Positions 10,995 to 21,990 of a stretch of 64,000 nucleotides of DNA are shown one piece after another. Position numbers and translations under genes: made by a program. Origin of the DNA: Rhizomys pruinosus (Eukaryota; Chordata; Mammalia; Rodentia; Spalacidae); contig VZQC01005883.1 of NCBI GenBank assembly GCA_009823505.1, positions 176,610-240,609 on the forward strand. Reading direction: 5' to 3'. The notes beneath the pieces are model-generated. The model saw only the letters and a program-made list of their open reading frames with translations, did no database searches and had not been told where the DNA came from. Every line of letters begins with the position of its first letter. Positions within the stretch are counted from its first letter, which is position 1.

Positions 10995-11240
10995 CGACAT
11001 CCCATAGAGATCATTGCACATCCATGTTTATTGCTGCATTATTCACAATAGCTAAGAGATGGACTCAGCCTAGATGGCCTTCAGTGTATAAACGGACAAA
11101 GAAAATGTGATACACCTACACATTGGAGTGTTATGCAGCCATAAAGAAAAACAAAATTGTGACATTTACAGGAAAATGGGTGAAGCTAGAAATCATTACA
11201 TTCAGATTTAGAAAGACAAATGCCACATCTTCTCTCATAT
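10995..11240 (+). mobile_element. L1 ORF2 C-terminal fragment
   Basis: CACATCCATGTTTATTGCTG, CACAATAGCTAAGAG, AAATGTGATACACCTACAC and GGGTGAAGCTAGAA match the conserved end of rodent L1 ORF2. The frame is degenerate. A G-rich and GT-rich stretch follows at 11258-11300. Confidence 0.85.
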
Positions 11241-11643
11241 GCAGAACCTGGATTTAAGTGTGCGTGGGGGGGGGGGGGTGTGGGTGTGGGTGTGTGTTGG
11301 GAGGGTATGGAAGCTGCCTGCTTACATCTCATCAGATGAGGAGTCAGAGTAATGAGAATATAATTGCTAAATTCTCTTTTTCCTTTTTCTCTTTTAATTC
11401 AGCCCAGGCAAGGCCCCTGACCTGGACTGGTGCTGTCCACCTTCCGAGAGGACCCTCTTCCCTCAATTAACTTTCTCTAGGAATACCCTCACAGACACAC
11501 TCAAATGTGTGCTCAACAATGCCCAAGGCACGTATTAATCCTATCAAGTCGATAATAAAGATTAACCATAATATGCTAAGTGAGAGTATTTGAACATGAA
11601 ACTCGAAAGGCTGAGACTGCATGTACTGAAATTAGATTTTCTT

Positions 11644-11652
11644 TCTTTTATT

Positions 11653-11695
<43 letters not shown>

Positions 11696-11917
11696 TTTTC
11701 TATGTGTATGAATGTACTGTCTGCATGTAGGTTTGTGCACCCGTGTCGTGAATGCCGCAGAGGTCAGAAGAGGGTATCGGATTCCCCTGGAACTAGAGTT
11801 CTCCTGGAATTGGAGTTACATACGGTTTTCAGCCACCATGTGGGTGCTGGGGATCGAACCCAGGTCCTCTACAAGAGCAGTCAGTACTCTTAACCGCTAG
11901 GCTATCTCTCCAGCCCC
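11644..11917 (-). mobile_element. B3-type SINE with (TTTA)n tail
   Basis: Reverse-strand SINE whose tail has expanded into a (TTTA)n run (11650-11698). The head end CTATCTCTCCAGCCC is at 11902-11916. A 17-bp flank duplication, TGAARTTAGATTTTCTT, differs at one base between 11627-11643 and 11918-11934. That fixes its limits. Confidence 0.93.
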
Positions 11918-12324
11918 TGAAGTTAGATTTTCTTAACACCAGAACCCTTACCCTTAGAAGAGACTTGCCTTATGGTGGACTCTACTTTGTCCTGAATAAT
12001 AATATTATGGAAATATCGATATTTTTGTACCAGGAAACTTGTATCAGCAGGTTAGTGGACCTATAGCCATCTGCATATTTGTTATGGTCTGAGAAAGAAA
12101 TCGTTCTCTCTCTTTTCATAGAAGAACACATTCTTTTCGGAAGAATGTCTCAAAAAGTGCTTGCTATGAAACAGTTTAACTGGAGCAATAAAAATAAGAT
12201 TAAGTGATTTCACATTGAACAGAAAAGCATCAAATTCTAAGTATATCCAAGAGAAAAAAAATCCAGACTATCTGGTACCAAGCAAGGCAGCAGCGTAGGA
12301 AAAATTAACTGACTCTTTGCGATG

Positions 12325-12480
12325 GTTAAACTTCATTTTCAGTTTGACTAGATTTAGAATCACCTAGGAGACATATCTGTGAGTGTATTTCCAGAGAGCT
12401 TTAATGGAGGTATGAAAACCCACTGTAAATGTAGACGGTTCCATCCCATAAGCTGGGGCCCTACCATGAGAGACTATGTT
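12325..12480 (+). mobile_element. Old rodent repeat fragment
   Basis: CAGTTTGACTAGATTTAGAA, TCACCTAGGAGACATATCT and GGTTCCATCCCATAAGCTGG are in the order seen in an abundant rodent repeat. Related to 10855-10990. Family not assigned. Confidence 0.5.
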
Positions 12481-12500
12481 CTTTCTTAAACCATGAGCTA

Positions 12501-12526
12501 NAATATATATATATATATATATATTC
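12501..12526. repeat. N then (AT)n microsatellite
   Basis: One ambiguous base at 12501 precedes ATATATATATATATATATAT. The unresolved base is probably a consequence of the simple repeat. Confidence 0.9.
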
Positions 12527-12893
12527 AAAATGAATCAACAGTAATACACCATAAATTCTTGTTTGACACTCACCAAAATAGTCACCTGGAAAACCCATTT
12601 TTTGTGACAAAGTACAGAAGGCTTGGTCACATTTAAATCACTGAGAACTAGAAACAAATACTATCGTAAACTGTAATAGATATTACATCCATAAAAATTT
12701 TCCCAGTCCTTATTGCAATATTGCACAGTGCAACTGCCACACAGCAAACCAGTGTAGCATAGAAGTTAAAGCAAAAACAAACCAAAGAAAGAAGCCAGAT
12801 ATCTTTTTTAACAGAAATAAGCAAAGTAACTCCTCATTTTATCCAGTTGTTTTGGGATATGTTAGCTGGAACTTTTAAAAAATGGGGGTAGTG

Positions 12894-13154
12894 GGAGTGC
12901 ACAGAGCTTAGATCAGGGACTTCCCAGGACCAGAAGCACAGGTAAATGGATGGAGCTAGAAGACATCATGCTGAGTAAAGTAGCACAGTCCCAGAAAAAC
13001 AAACGATGAATGGTATCTCTCATCTGTGGCTGCTAGCACCAATTACCTAATTGTATGGCAAACTGAGCAACGTTAATGTGATCTGAAAACATCTGTGCTC
13101 TTATATTGTAGAATCTCTTAAAAAAATAAACAAATAAATGTTTTTTTTTTTAAA
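12894..13154 (+). mobile_element. L1 3' end of a short-UTR lineage
   Basis: From 12941 it matches ORF2 end sequence (GGTAAATGGATGGAGCTAGA) and a short 3' UTR (GCTAGCACCAATTACCTAAT … ATCTGAAAACATCTGTGCTC) shared with 50138-50445. A 17-bp duplication, AAAAAATGGGGGTAGTG, lies at 12877-12893 and 13155-13171. The first ~47 bp (12894-12940) are not recognisable L1 and may be filler or an inverted piece. The tail is odd: A-rich then T10. Confidence 0.85.
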
Positions 13155-13246
13155 AAAAAATGGGGGTAGTGAAGTACCTGCTAGGGTTTTTTAAGGGGTA
13201 CAGAGCTATGAGAAATAAATAGAAAATTGATCATATAAAATCCTAA

Positions 13247-14104
13247 GGGCTGGGTCTGGTGGCACACACCTTTAATCCCAGCACTCCACTCAGGAGGTGA
13301 GATGGGCTAGATCATAAGGTAGGCCAAAGGAACACCATTTTGTTCAGAATTCCATTTTGTTTCTGACCTTAACATAAACTTTTGCTGTGCTCAGTTAAGT
13401 ATCGCATACTTCTGCTTGAATTCCGAGCAATGGCAAACCACAAAGTTGTTTGACAAGATTTGTGAATAGTGGAGGAGCCAGAAGCTTCTTGAGTCATAAA
13501 ACCCCCAACCAAATGGTGTGAGAATGACTTAGCAACCGTAGCACACAGATCCATGTGGTGTGACATTCCTAACCCACCTGTCTGCAAGAAGATACTAGCC
13601 TGCTGGACCAAGGAAATCATTGTAATAAAAGACTTTACCTATGGAAAAAATACCAGGGCTCAGAACCAAACGCATGCCAACTGGGCCCAAAGTAAACTAT
13701 GAAGGGTCTGACTACCCCATCAGGTGGTCAGAGAGATGAACTCCTCATAAAAAGACTTTGTAAAATACTTGCTTAAGATTTGATGTGTTAATCTTTGACT
13801 TGTGAAACATCATCCCTGTCAAAGCAACCATATATAAGCCCCATTCCTGAGGTGAGGGCTGCTTTCCCTCTTCAACTACCTTGGAAAGTTGGGGCAGCCA
13901 GTCCAGCCATAATAAAACTTCCTCACATTTTTCCAGTGTCAGTGTCCTTGGTTTCTGACCTATACCAGGAGGCAGAGGCAGAAGGATCTCTGTGAGTTCA
14001 AGGCCAGACATACATAGTGAGCGCTAGGCTAGCTGGGGCTACAATGGAGAACCTGTCTCAAAAAGACCAAACAAACAAACAAACAAACAAACAAAACAAC
14101 AACA
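13247..14104 (+). mobile_element. B1 SINE split by a solo LTR
   Basis: The left half (13247-13297, GGCTGGGTCTGGTGGCACAC to CAGGAGG) and right half (13968-14104, GGAGGCAGAGGCAGAAGG to the CAAA-repeat tail) join into one B1. The word AAATCCTAA flanks it at 13238-13246 and 14107-14115. The LTR at 13298-13967 lies between the halves. Confidence 0.88.
13298..13967 (+). mobile_element. Solo LTR, 670 bp, inserted in a B1
   Basis: Starts TGAGATGGGCTAG and ends GACCTATACCA, with a perfect 5-bp target duplication GGAGG (13293-13297 and 13968-13972). Inside are a TATA-like CATATATAAGCCCC near 13829 and a polyadenylation signal AATAAAA near 13909, so it reads on plus. No gag, pol or env sequence is attached, so it is a solo LTR left by recombination. 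The retroviral class is not certain. Confidence 0.88.
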
Positions 14105-14767
14105 GCAAATCCTAAAATCCTAAAAGATGAGAATGGATAGATTTTGCTGAAGAGGTGGGTCTTGGATGCTCATTGAAGAATGTCTGGAATGTTGTTACTG
14201 TGCTGGTGGCATCCAAAGTCTTACATAGTAATACAAGAAAAAGGAAGTTTTTTGTAAGGACCAGAAAGATCCCATTTAGCTGAACATCCTGAAATATGTA
14301 ATTACTGGAAGCAGGAGAGATATGTTGTAACAAGGCAGAAGCAGCCCTGAATCACTTATTAACACAATACATAAAAGAAACTCCTCCACAGATCAGGTAG
14401 TATGTCTAGGACAGGAGGAAAAGAGGTTTCAACTTCAGCATCAACATAAATTGACAGAGAATAGCACAATGATTTTCCAAGAAGGATTATGAGGCCATGT
14501 CTTTGCACCACAGGAAATGTGCTGTGCTTACCTTAATGATGTCTCCTATGGCCACTGAAAATGCTGGTGTAGAATATCCATGAGTTTAGCTGCTGAAATC
14601 CATGTTACTTCTAATGTCCTGAGATCCTAAGATTTTGTTCACTCTGAGAAGTATGTGCTTATATTTTTGTGTGCTTAAGATTCATTTTCATACATGAGCT
14701 CTGGTGGGGTGGGGGCATAGGGTGGGGAACACAGGTCTAGATTTGATAATCTTGTACAAAATATATA

Positions 14768-14769
14768 TT

Positions 14770-14823
<54 letters not shown>

Positions 14824-14854
14824 GAAGGAAGGAAGGAAGGAAGGAAGGAAGGAA

Positions 14855-14943
<89 letters not shown>

Positions 14944-14956
14944 GAAGGAAGGAAGG
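14768..14956 (+). repeat. (GAAA)n/(GGAA)n microsatellite
   Basis: About 190 bp of pure purine: GAAA units, a GGAA block at about 14821-14860, then GAAA again and a final GGAA block. The frames crossing it encode only repeat peptides. Confidence 0.97.
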
Positions 14957-14964
14957 CTGCCTAA

Positions 14965-15133
14965 GCTGGGCGTGGTGGCACACACCTTTAATCCTAACAC
15001 TTGGGAGGCAGAGGCAGGCGGATCTTTGTGAGTTTGAGGCCAGCCTGGTCTACAGAGTGAGTTCCAGGACAGCTGGGGCTACAGGGAGACCCTGTCTCGA
15101 AAAGACCAAAAAAATAAAAAAGAAAAAAGAAAT
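14965..15133 (+). mobile_element. B1 SINE
   Basis: Full B1 from GCTGGGCGTGGTGGCACAC to an A-rich tail. A perfect GCTGCCTAA duplication lies at 14956-14964 and 15134-15142. It sits directly next to the purine microsatellite. Confidence 0.95.
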
Positions 15134-15197
15134 GCTGCCTAAAAAAATATTTTTTTAAAGATTCATTTTCATTTTGCTGACAGTGTATAGCCATGCG

Positions 15198-15680
15198 TGT
15201 GATTATTGTGGAAAAAATGAGACAAAGTCAGGTAAGGAGAAGGGGTTTAATTTTATGCTAGTGGGACAGACACATGGATCGTTCTGTAAATGAGTCAGCA
15301 CCTTGACTGAGTCTTGGGGGGCTTTTTCTATACCCAGGTGACAAACCCAAGCAAAGAGCACATAACACATATGTAATTAAATGAGTGGTTTGCAGCTAGC
15401 ATTTGGTCACAAGGTTACAGGAATGTGACATCCTGGGTAAAGGTCACAGGAATGTGGCAGCTTTGGGCGACTAAGACTTCTATCCTGGGTAACCACAGGG
15501 GGCAGAGGCAGAAGATTCCTGTCTGCCTTCTCCATTTCTTGTTGTCTCAGAGCTTTTCCTGTTCCACAGTTCTTGATTACCATAACATTACAAGGTCTTT
15601 TAGCAACCAAGGGATGTGTTTTTGTATTTCCATTTTATGATCGGGGCTTGAGTTTCTTAACTCATTGAAACCCTGTTACA
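15198..15680 (-). mobile_element. Probable solo LTR, minus strand
   Basis: On minus it runs from TGTAACAGGGTTTC (15680) to CACAATAATCACA (15198), with TATA-like TATAGAAAAAG near 15330 and an ATTAAA-type signal near 15250. TG…CA ends fit an LTR, but I see no matching flank duplication. No internal retroviral genes. Confidence 0.6.
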
Positions 15681-16270
15681 GAAATAAAAAAAAAAGTGAA
15701 AGAGGAATATCAATTTGCAGAAGACCAATGAGTTGAATGAAATGTCTGAAAAATACCTATTGTTTCCTTTTGAGTTTATTACATGTATTGGTTTATCTTT
15801 AGCAACTGGTCTGAGAAGATAAAAAGTAATTATGCAGCTAAGTGGCCACCTAATTTACCTGCCATCAGAAGAAATCTGCTCTGACATATGGACCAGAACT
15901 TATCTTTTCCTAACTGAAGCTACTGAAAAATATCAGCAAAGGAAAAAAATATTTCAAAAATAAAGTACGAATGCGTTAAAAGATCACTGTCTTCTCACCT
16001 ACCAGTAAAAAATAAAAAGCCAACCTTTCAGTCAGCTTGTCAATTCACAGGTATCAGAACATTAGAAATAATAAAGGCAACAAGCTCAAAGGCTTGGTGA
16101 AATTGTATGCTTGGATATCCTTCAAGCCATTCAAATTCAAAGTAGCAAGACACATGATTTTATTACAGCATTGTTTCCTCAGTTGCTATTTAGCTCTTTT
16201 CAGAATTGAAATGTAGTCTTTAAAATGTCTATCTGAATTCAAAATCAAGCAAAGTGAACTTTTTAAACAG
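15681..16270. other. Unassigned sequence
   Basis: About 590 bp with no recognised repeat or coding signal. Confidence 0.3.
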
Positions 16271-16276
16271 TCACTG

Positions 16277-16858
16277 CTAGGCGGGCATGGTGATTGTCCT
16301 AGTTTGTTTTCCATTGCTGTGACAAAACACTCTGACCAACACCAACTTGGGGAGGAAAGGGTTTATTCAGCTTACGTCTCCTGGGTCACAGTTCATCACT
16401 TAGGGAGCCCAAGTCAGGAACTCAGGGCAGGAACCTGGAGGCAGGAGCTGAAGCACAAGCCATGGAGGAGTGCTGTTCACTGGCTTGCTCTCCTGGCTCA
16501 TGCCCAGCCTGCCTTCTTATACAGTACACAACAACCTGCCCAGAGTGGCACTACTCACTGTGGGCTGGGCCCTCCCACATTGCCCTACAATCAAGACAAT
16601 ACTCCACAGATGTGGCCACAGGCCAATCCAATGGAGCCAGTTCCCCAACTGAGGCTCCCTCAACCCAGGTGTGTCAAGTTGACACTAAAGCTATCCAGCA
16701 CAGTGGTGCACATCTTTAATCCCAGTACTCAGGAAGCGGAACTCATCCCTGTGAGTTCAAGGCCAGCATGGTTTACATAATGAGTTCCAGGACAGCTGGG
16801 ACTAAAGGGAGACCCTGTCTCAAAATGTCCAATAAATAAATAAATAAATAAATAAATA
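16277..16858 (+). mobile_element. B1 SINE split by an LTR-like repeat
   Basis: The head AGGCGGGCATGGTG (16279-16292) and the body from GTGGTGCACATCTTTAATCC (16703) to an (AAAT)n tail (16831-16858) form one B1. The 408-bp LTR-like repeat at 16295-16702 separates them. Confidence 0.85.
16295..16702 (-). mobile_element. LTR-like rodent repeat nested in a B1
   Basis: TG…CA ends (TGTCCTAGTTTG to TATCCAGCACA) and a 5-bp flank duplication with one mismatch (GTGAT 16290-16294, GTGGT 16703-16707). On minus, AATAAACCCTTTCCTCC supplies a polyadenylation signal near the 16295 end, as in an LTR. Very similar to 18273-18665. The 158-residue open frame across it is chance. Confidence 0.8.
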
Positions 16859-16934
16859 GTCACTGCTACAGAAACATTCTTGATACTCAGATTTAAGGAT
16901 CAATGTTTCATCTAAATGATGCGATATTTTACTA

Positions 16935-17735
16935 TAATGGATGTAACCAACCACTTTCTGATTGGATTTGAGGCCTACTCCTTTAGAGGGAAATCATGTT
17001 TGTCACTATGAACCTACTCAAAAGTATGTGACTGAGGTCATAGGCCTTAGGGAGGAATCTACCACTGATGTTTTCCTAAATGGATATGTTGCAAAACTGT
17101 CTTCTAACTATTTATATCTATAGATTAGTGCTGCTCTCAACCTTGGTCAGAAAAGCTTCTTTTTGCAGTGGGCAGCAGAGAATTCAGAGACTGATAACTG
17201 GTCAAAAGTGATGAAAATAAATGACTGCCAAATGCTCAGTCCTATATGGGACGTTAAAATCATTCTCTCCAAGGCTCAGGGACCACCACAGAGAAGGATG
17301 CAGAAGGAATCTAAGAGGCCAGGGATGGAAAAAGAGCTCTGTGAAATGCTGTCTCTGGATATGACACTGCCGTTGGACTCAGGAACTCACAGCAGCTGTG
17401 GTTACTTGCCCAAGGCTGGGGATGTCAGCCACTAATCCATTGTGGATGGAGGAGAAGGTCAGAATTTCCCACACTTCCATGAGGAGCTAAGGAGTTAATG
17501 GTTGCCTTTATCATCACTGGTAAGTTGCCTTTGCTCAACTCCTACCCATGCTCATGCAAGCAACCCTAATTAAATGAACTCGGTCGCACACACAAAAACA
17601 TGAAAAACCAGAAGGGGTAGAGGAGCACCGGAAGGGGGGAGAAGAAAGAATACTTGGGGGTAAATATGATCAAAGTACTTTATATATAGATATACGAAAT
17701 TATTAAAGAATAAATCTTTTTAATAGATTAACATG
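16935..17735 (+). mobile_element. Long rodent L1 3' UTR
   Basis: Blocks in the usual order of older rodent L1 3' UTRs: CTGATTGGATTTGAGGCCTA, GTCATAGGCCTTAGGGAGG, CACAGAGAAGGATGCAGAAG, AACCCTAATTAAATGAACTC, a G-rich tract, and the end TATACGAAATTATTAAAGAA. The first block recurs at 21080 and 32770. Confidence 0.75.
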
Positions 17736-17737
17736 AA

Positions 17738-18065
17738 AGAAGCCAGTTGGCAGAAAGGCTGGGAACCTCACCAGGGCTGCATGTAACAACACAGCATGTG
17801 CTTAAAAGTATACTCAGAAGATGGTGTTACATAAATTACCTACAAAGGGTCATGAAGCTGAGAGAAGGGAATTTTGAGTGTCAGTCTTGTCCCAGCCTCT
17901 CTAGTTCACTTCCTGGACATCTCTGGGCAATGGTGCTCCCTAGGCTCCTTCCTTCTATGACAGCTAGCATGCTGAGGAAGCCCTGTGCTCTCCCAGAACA
18001 GTAGCACTCAAGCCACACTAGAAGACCAAACCTTCCCACTGCCCCAAACCATATTTCTTTTGTAG
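17738..18065 (+). repeat. Interspersed repeat shared with 38045-38330
   Basis: Words in common, in the same order: AGCCAGTTG, AGGCTGG, TGTAACAA, CAGCATG and TTGTCCCAGC/CTGTCCCAGC. It is probably LTR-derived, but I cannot assign a family. Confidence 0.4.
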
Positions 18066-18189
18066 AACTGTTGTGAGACTGGGCCACCAGAATGGTGATG
18101 AAAAAGTTATTTGGAGAGGCCCATATTGTTTATGAAAATGAGGACCCAAAAATATCTTCTCGGGATTTGCATACCCTAAAGTGGCCCTA

Positions 18190-18715
18190 AAAGTACTGTT
18201 ATGAATATAATTTTATACATGAGGAAATTGAGTCTTAATGGAAGTTAAGAAACTTTCACCAAAGTCCCCTTATGTTCTAGTTTGTCTTCCATTGCTGTGA
18301 CAAAACACTCCGACAGACACCAACTTGGGGAGGAAAGGGTTTATTCAGCTTACATATCCTGGGTCACAGTTCATCACTTAGGGAGCCCAAGACAGGAACT
18401 CAGGGCAGGAACCTGGAGGCAGGAGCTGAGGCACAGGCCAATGAGGAATGATGTTTACTAGCTTGCTCCGCTGGCCCATGCCCTTCTTATACGGTACACA
18501 ACAACCTGTGGCACCACTCATTGTGGGCTGGGCCCTCCCACACTGCTCAACAATCGAGACAATTCTCCACAGATGTGGCCACAGGCCAGTCCAATGGAGC
18601 CAATTCCCCAATTGAGGCTCCCTCAACCCAGGTGTGTCAAGTTGACACTAAAGCTATCCATCACACCTTAGGAGCCATGATTTGAATATAGTTTTTAACT
18701 TCAGAGCTTCTTAGG
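18190..18715 (-). mobile_element. MIR SINE split by an LTR-like repeat
   Basis: Reverse MIR core ATTTTATACATGAGGAAATT to TTCACCAAAGTC (18205-18267) resumes after the LTR-like insertion as AGGAGCCATGATTTGAATAT (18671 on) and TCAGAGCTTCTTAG, the expected next part of a reverse MIR. Confidence 0.6.
18273..18665 (-). mobile_element. LTR-like rodent repeat nested in a MIR
   Basis: TG…CA ends (TGTTCTAGTTTG to TATCCATCACA) with a perfect 5-bp duplication CCTTA (18268-18272 and 18666-18670). Its minus strand carries AATAAACCCTTTCC. It is closely similar to 16295-16702 over its whole length, with a short internal deletion near 18480. Confidence 0.85.
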
Positions 18716-20449
18716 CCTTTCATAATACTCTCCTTCATGTGTGTGTTTCCTTTCTCCTTTCAATGCACATTCGTTTTGCTCAATAATCTTAAGAGGATGG
18801 GAAGGCAGGGCACATAGTCTCCCATTCTGCCTGGTGGCAGTTCAATGCACAGAGAAGCTCAGGATTTACAGATTTGGATTTAAAAGATAGAGTATTTTCC
18901 TGAAATCAAAGACAACCTAGAAATAGCCCCTGATTTCCAGAATGTTCATCTATTCCAGGAAGGGAGTAGCTGCCAAGTGGAAATGCTGAAATTCTCCCAG
19001 ATACTGGAAAACTCTTAACTCACAGGTCTGAGATGGATGAGGAAAATCAAGAGTAGAAGGTCTACAAAGGTTCAGGCTTCCTTGAAGTTCTTTAGAGCAT
19101 TTACCTAGAAAGGAGCCCAGACTGAGTCTAGCTCTTGCCCAGAAGTACTATGCATCCTTACCACTAAGTTCTTCCAGGAGCAGAGAAAAAAAGGGCTGAA
19201 CACAGCAAGTCTACTACTGTAGATGAGCCTTTTGGCCTGATGATTATAAGGGAATCACCTGAAGGAAACGGTTGATTCCCTTTGTTAGTTCTGATACAAA
19301 GGTTTGATTTATGATTTGAGCTTATTATCCACATCTCTATGAAGCAAATTATGTTTCCTGACCAATCTCACTAAGCTGCATTGAGTCTCATAAGTTCCTT
19401 TCATTGTTTTTTTAATATATTTATATTTCTTCAATGAGCTACGGTAATGAGAGACTTTCAATAAATGTGACAGGTTTATGACCTGAATATAAACTGTTTC
19501 TCAGGTCATCCTGCCCTGGGAACAAAATCAAGTTCACCATAAGAGAAACAAACAACAAAACATAACCTGATTTCTTTATCCCACAGCCTACTGACAGTAA
19601 CACAATGCAGCCATATCTTATCTTACTCCCTCTTCCAAGTGTTTCTGGGAAGTCTGGGCAGCACTTACAGGACTCTGCCCCCTACTCCAGGTGCTCCCAT
19701 GATGCACTCCTGTCTTTACTCCATGGAGTCTGCAGCCTTGGCTCTCAGCCAGGCCATTCTGCCTTTTGCTAAACTGAGATTGAGGACCCACATTAATCTC
19801 CATGCAGTACATAAGGAAACTGCAGGGATAGAGTAGCTTCTGTCTCTACCGCTCAACATCTACTGTCACAAATTCCTTAGAAACACAAAATACACAGCCT
19901 CCCCTCTCTTTGCACAATGAGAATTTTCTTTAGATTAAATACATATTCTCCCATTTCCTCTTCCCATGTTGTAAACTCCTTCCCAGTAAACTTACTGTCA
20001 TTCTTGTAAATGGAATCCAGAAGACCATCACCCATGGGAGCACTTGGAGTAGGGAGGCATAACCCATGTACGTGCCTTCCACGAGAAGCCTCCTCTCTTC
20101 TCCTGTGTATTGAAACTCACTCTCACCTACCAGCAAAGGAAAGTCTCTGAATAGCTTGGAATGTCCTTAGAGACTCTGAAGCTAGAAAGGGGCTATCAAA
20201 GGGGGAATAGCAGAGGCCTTAAGGGGGAAAGGTGTAGTAGAATATGGGTGATACAAAAGTAGAAGGAGGGAATTCTCGAGGGGGGGCAAGGTTTAAACAG
20301 GGATGGGGTCTGGGTGAGGATCAACAAAAGCAAAGAATTTATGGATAAGACATTCGGAAACCTACTACTTCTAAGATAATTTAAATTTAACTTTTTAAAC
20401 AGATATTTTAAATGGGAGTACATTGCACAGGTGGATAAGATTGCTCCCA
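18716..20449. other. Unassigned low-repeat stretch
   Basis: About 1.7 kb, the longest left-half stretch without a recognised mobile element. Open frames stay below 90 codons and none resembles a known protein. Only the short tract GAGGGGGGGC near 20278 stands out. Confidence 0.35.
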
Positions 20450-20461
20450 AAAGCCAAGGAT

Positions 20462-20687
20462 TATTTTTTTAAACAATTTAGTTATTAATTTTATGTGTAT
20501 GAGTGTTATGCATGCATATAAGTGCACCCTTTTCTTGCAGTACCCACAAAGGTCAGAAGTGGGCATCAGATCCACAGGAACTGGAGTTACGTACAGTTGT
20601 TAGCTGCCATATGGGTGCTGGGAATAAAGCATGGGTCCTCTGAAAGAGCAACCAGCACTCTTAGCTACTAAGCCATCATTCCAGCCC
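20462..20687 (-). mobile_element. B3-type SINE
   Basis: Reverse SINE ending CATCATTCCAGCCC at 20687, with a decayed B box. Flanks AAAGCCAAGGAT (20450-20461) and AAAGCCAAAGAT (20688-20699) are an 11/12 target-site duplication. Confidence 0.9.
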
Positions 20688-20739
20688 AAAGCCAAAGATA
20701 GTTAAATGAAAATCCCAATACCAGGTATGGGAAACCTTT

Positions 20740-21225
20740 GAGCTATTGGCCAGGAAGGCCCTAAAGGTACCCAAAATGATACAGTGTGTTGCCATTGGAC
20801 TTGGTTGTCCATCAGAACTAGATGGTAAGCTTATATTGCAAAGGAAACCACACGCTTTGGATGCAGGTCATAGACGAGCAGGCTGGAACTGACCTGGAAA
20901 CTTCCTCCCTGACAGCGAGCTTTCATAGTGCTGGAAGATGCTATGCAGGCAGAGGAAGATAAAAAGTCATCAGCAATCTTACCCAGTTGTGAACCTGGCA
21001 TGCAACAATACAAACCTGATGGATAAGATGTACTCACTGGTGAAGTAGTATCTTGACTGTTACAGGGGTAACCACCTACACTCTGATTGGATCTGAGGCC
21101 CACTATACAGGAGCAACTTCATGCCTGGTACTGTGGACCTAGTCAAAGACCCATGGCTGGAGAGGTCATAGGTCCTATGGGGGATTGTACTGTTTTCTGT
21201 TTTACTAAAAGGACATGATGTCAAA
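20740..21225 (+). mobile_element. Rodent L1 3'-UTR fragment
   Basis: CTCTGATTGGATCTGAGGCC, GAGCAACTTCATGCCTGGTA and GGAGAGGTCATAGGTCCTA match the 3'-UTR block also seen at 16950 and 32770. The upstream part (GACCTGGAAACTTCCTCCCT, AGCTTTCATAGTGCTGG) parallels 32409-32460. Confidence 0.7.
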
Positions 21226-21227
21226 GT

Positions 21228-21275
21228 ACTATATATATATATATATATATCATATATATATATATATATATTCCA
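21228..21275. repeat. (AT)n microsatellite
   Basis: Two TA-dinucleotide runs separated by ATCAT. It sits at the junction with the LTR-like repeat that follows. Confidence 0.95.
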
Positions 21276-21674
21276 TTGCTGTGATAAAACAACCTTGATC
21301 AAGAGGAGTTATAAAAGGAAGAATTGAGCTATGATTGACAGTCCCGGGACTCAAATCCCTTGTGGCCAGGCGGCATGGTGGCCCGCGCTGGAGCAGAAAG
21401 CCAAAGTTCACATCTGCACTGAGCTACAAGGCAAGCAGAGAGAGAGAGAGAGAGGAGAGAGGAGAGAGAGACGAGAGAAAGAGAGAGAGAGAGAGACGTG
21501 GAGACTGCAAGGCTTGTTAACTCACTAAAGCCTGCCCTCAGTGACATGTTACTTCCTCCCCAGAATGGCCTACACTTTCTAAGACCTTCCCAAGAACAGA
21601 GCACCACTAACTGAGACAAAACCGTCATGAAAACTAGCAAGTCTTGGGGAGGACACATCATTTCAAACCACCAC
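21270..21674 (-). mobile_element. LTR-like rodent repeat, end-truncated
   Basis: Related to 5947-6321: TTCCATTGCTGTGATAAAAC at one end, an expanded (GA)n block at 21436-21496, and ATTTCAAACCACCACC at the other. The TG terminus seen at 5947 is lost in the flanking (AT)n. Confidence 0.7.
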
Positions 21675-21780
21675 CATATATAATCATCATATATATTACT
21701 ATATATGTATATATATTAATACGAGACGAGAGATGAGAGACGAGAGAGAGAGAGATGAGAGAGATTGCTCTCTCTTAGCT
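21675..21780. repeat. AT-rich and (GA)n simple repeats
   Basis: ATATATATTACTATATATGT followed by imperfect GAGAC/GAGAT units and GAGAGAGAGAG, ending in GCTCTCTCTTAG, which can pair with the GA run. Confidence 0.85.
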
Positions 21781-21799
21781 TTAGTCAGAGAAGCTTATT

Positions 21800-21990
21800 T
21801 GTTGGCTTACTTATTTGCTCATTTGGTTGTGTGTAGGTGTGCAGTACGCCTGTACCACAACATACAGTGGAAATGGAAAACAATCCCCTGAGGAGTTAGT
21901 TCTCTCCTGCTGCCTTGTGGGATCCTGGGATCAAATATGGGTCCTCAGGCTTGTGTGCAAATCCCTCTTCCTGCTGAACCCACTCAGTGC
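21800..21990 (-). mobile_element. B4/RSINE1-like SINE
   Basis: On minus it reads GAACCCACTC/GTTCAGCAGGAAGAGG, CACAAGCCTGAGGACCCA and a decayed B box, the order of tRNA-derived rodent SINEs of the B4 group. Old, with no clear flank duplication. Confidence 0.5.

Noticed and set aside
14704..15000. Lys/Glu-rich and Phe/Leu/Ser-rich frames
   Set aside because: They are direct translations of the (GAAA)n/(GGAA)n microsatellite.
16304..16780. 158-residue open reading frame on plus
   Set aside because: It lies almost wholly in an LTR-like repeat and the following B1 half, on the strand opposite to the LTR reading direction, and resembles no protein.
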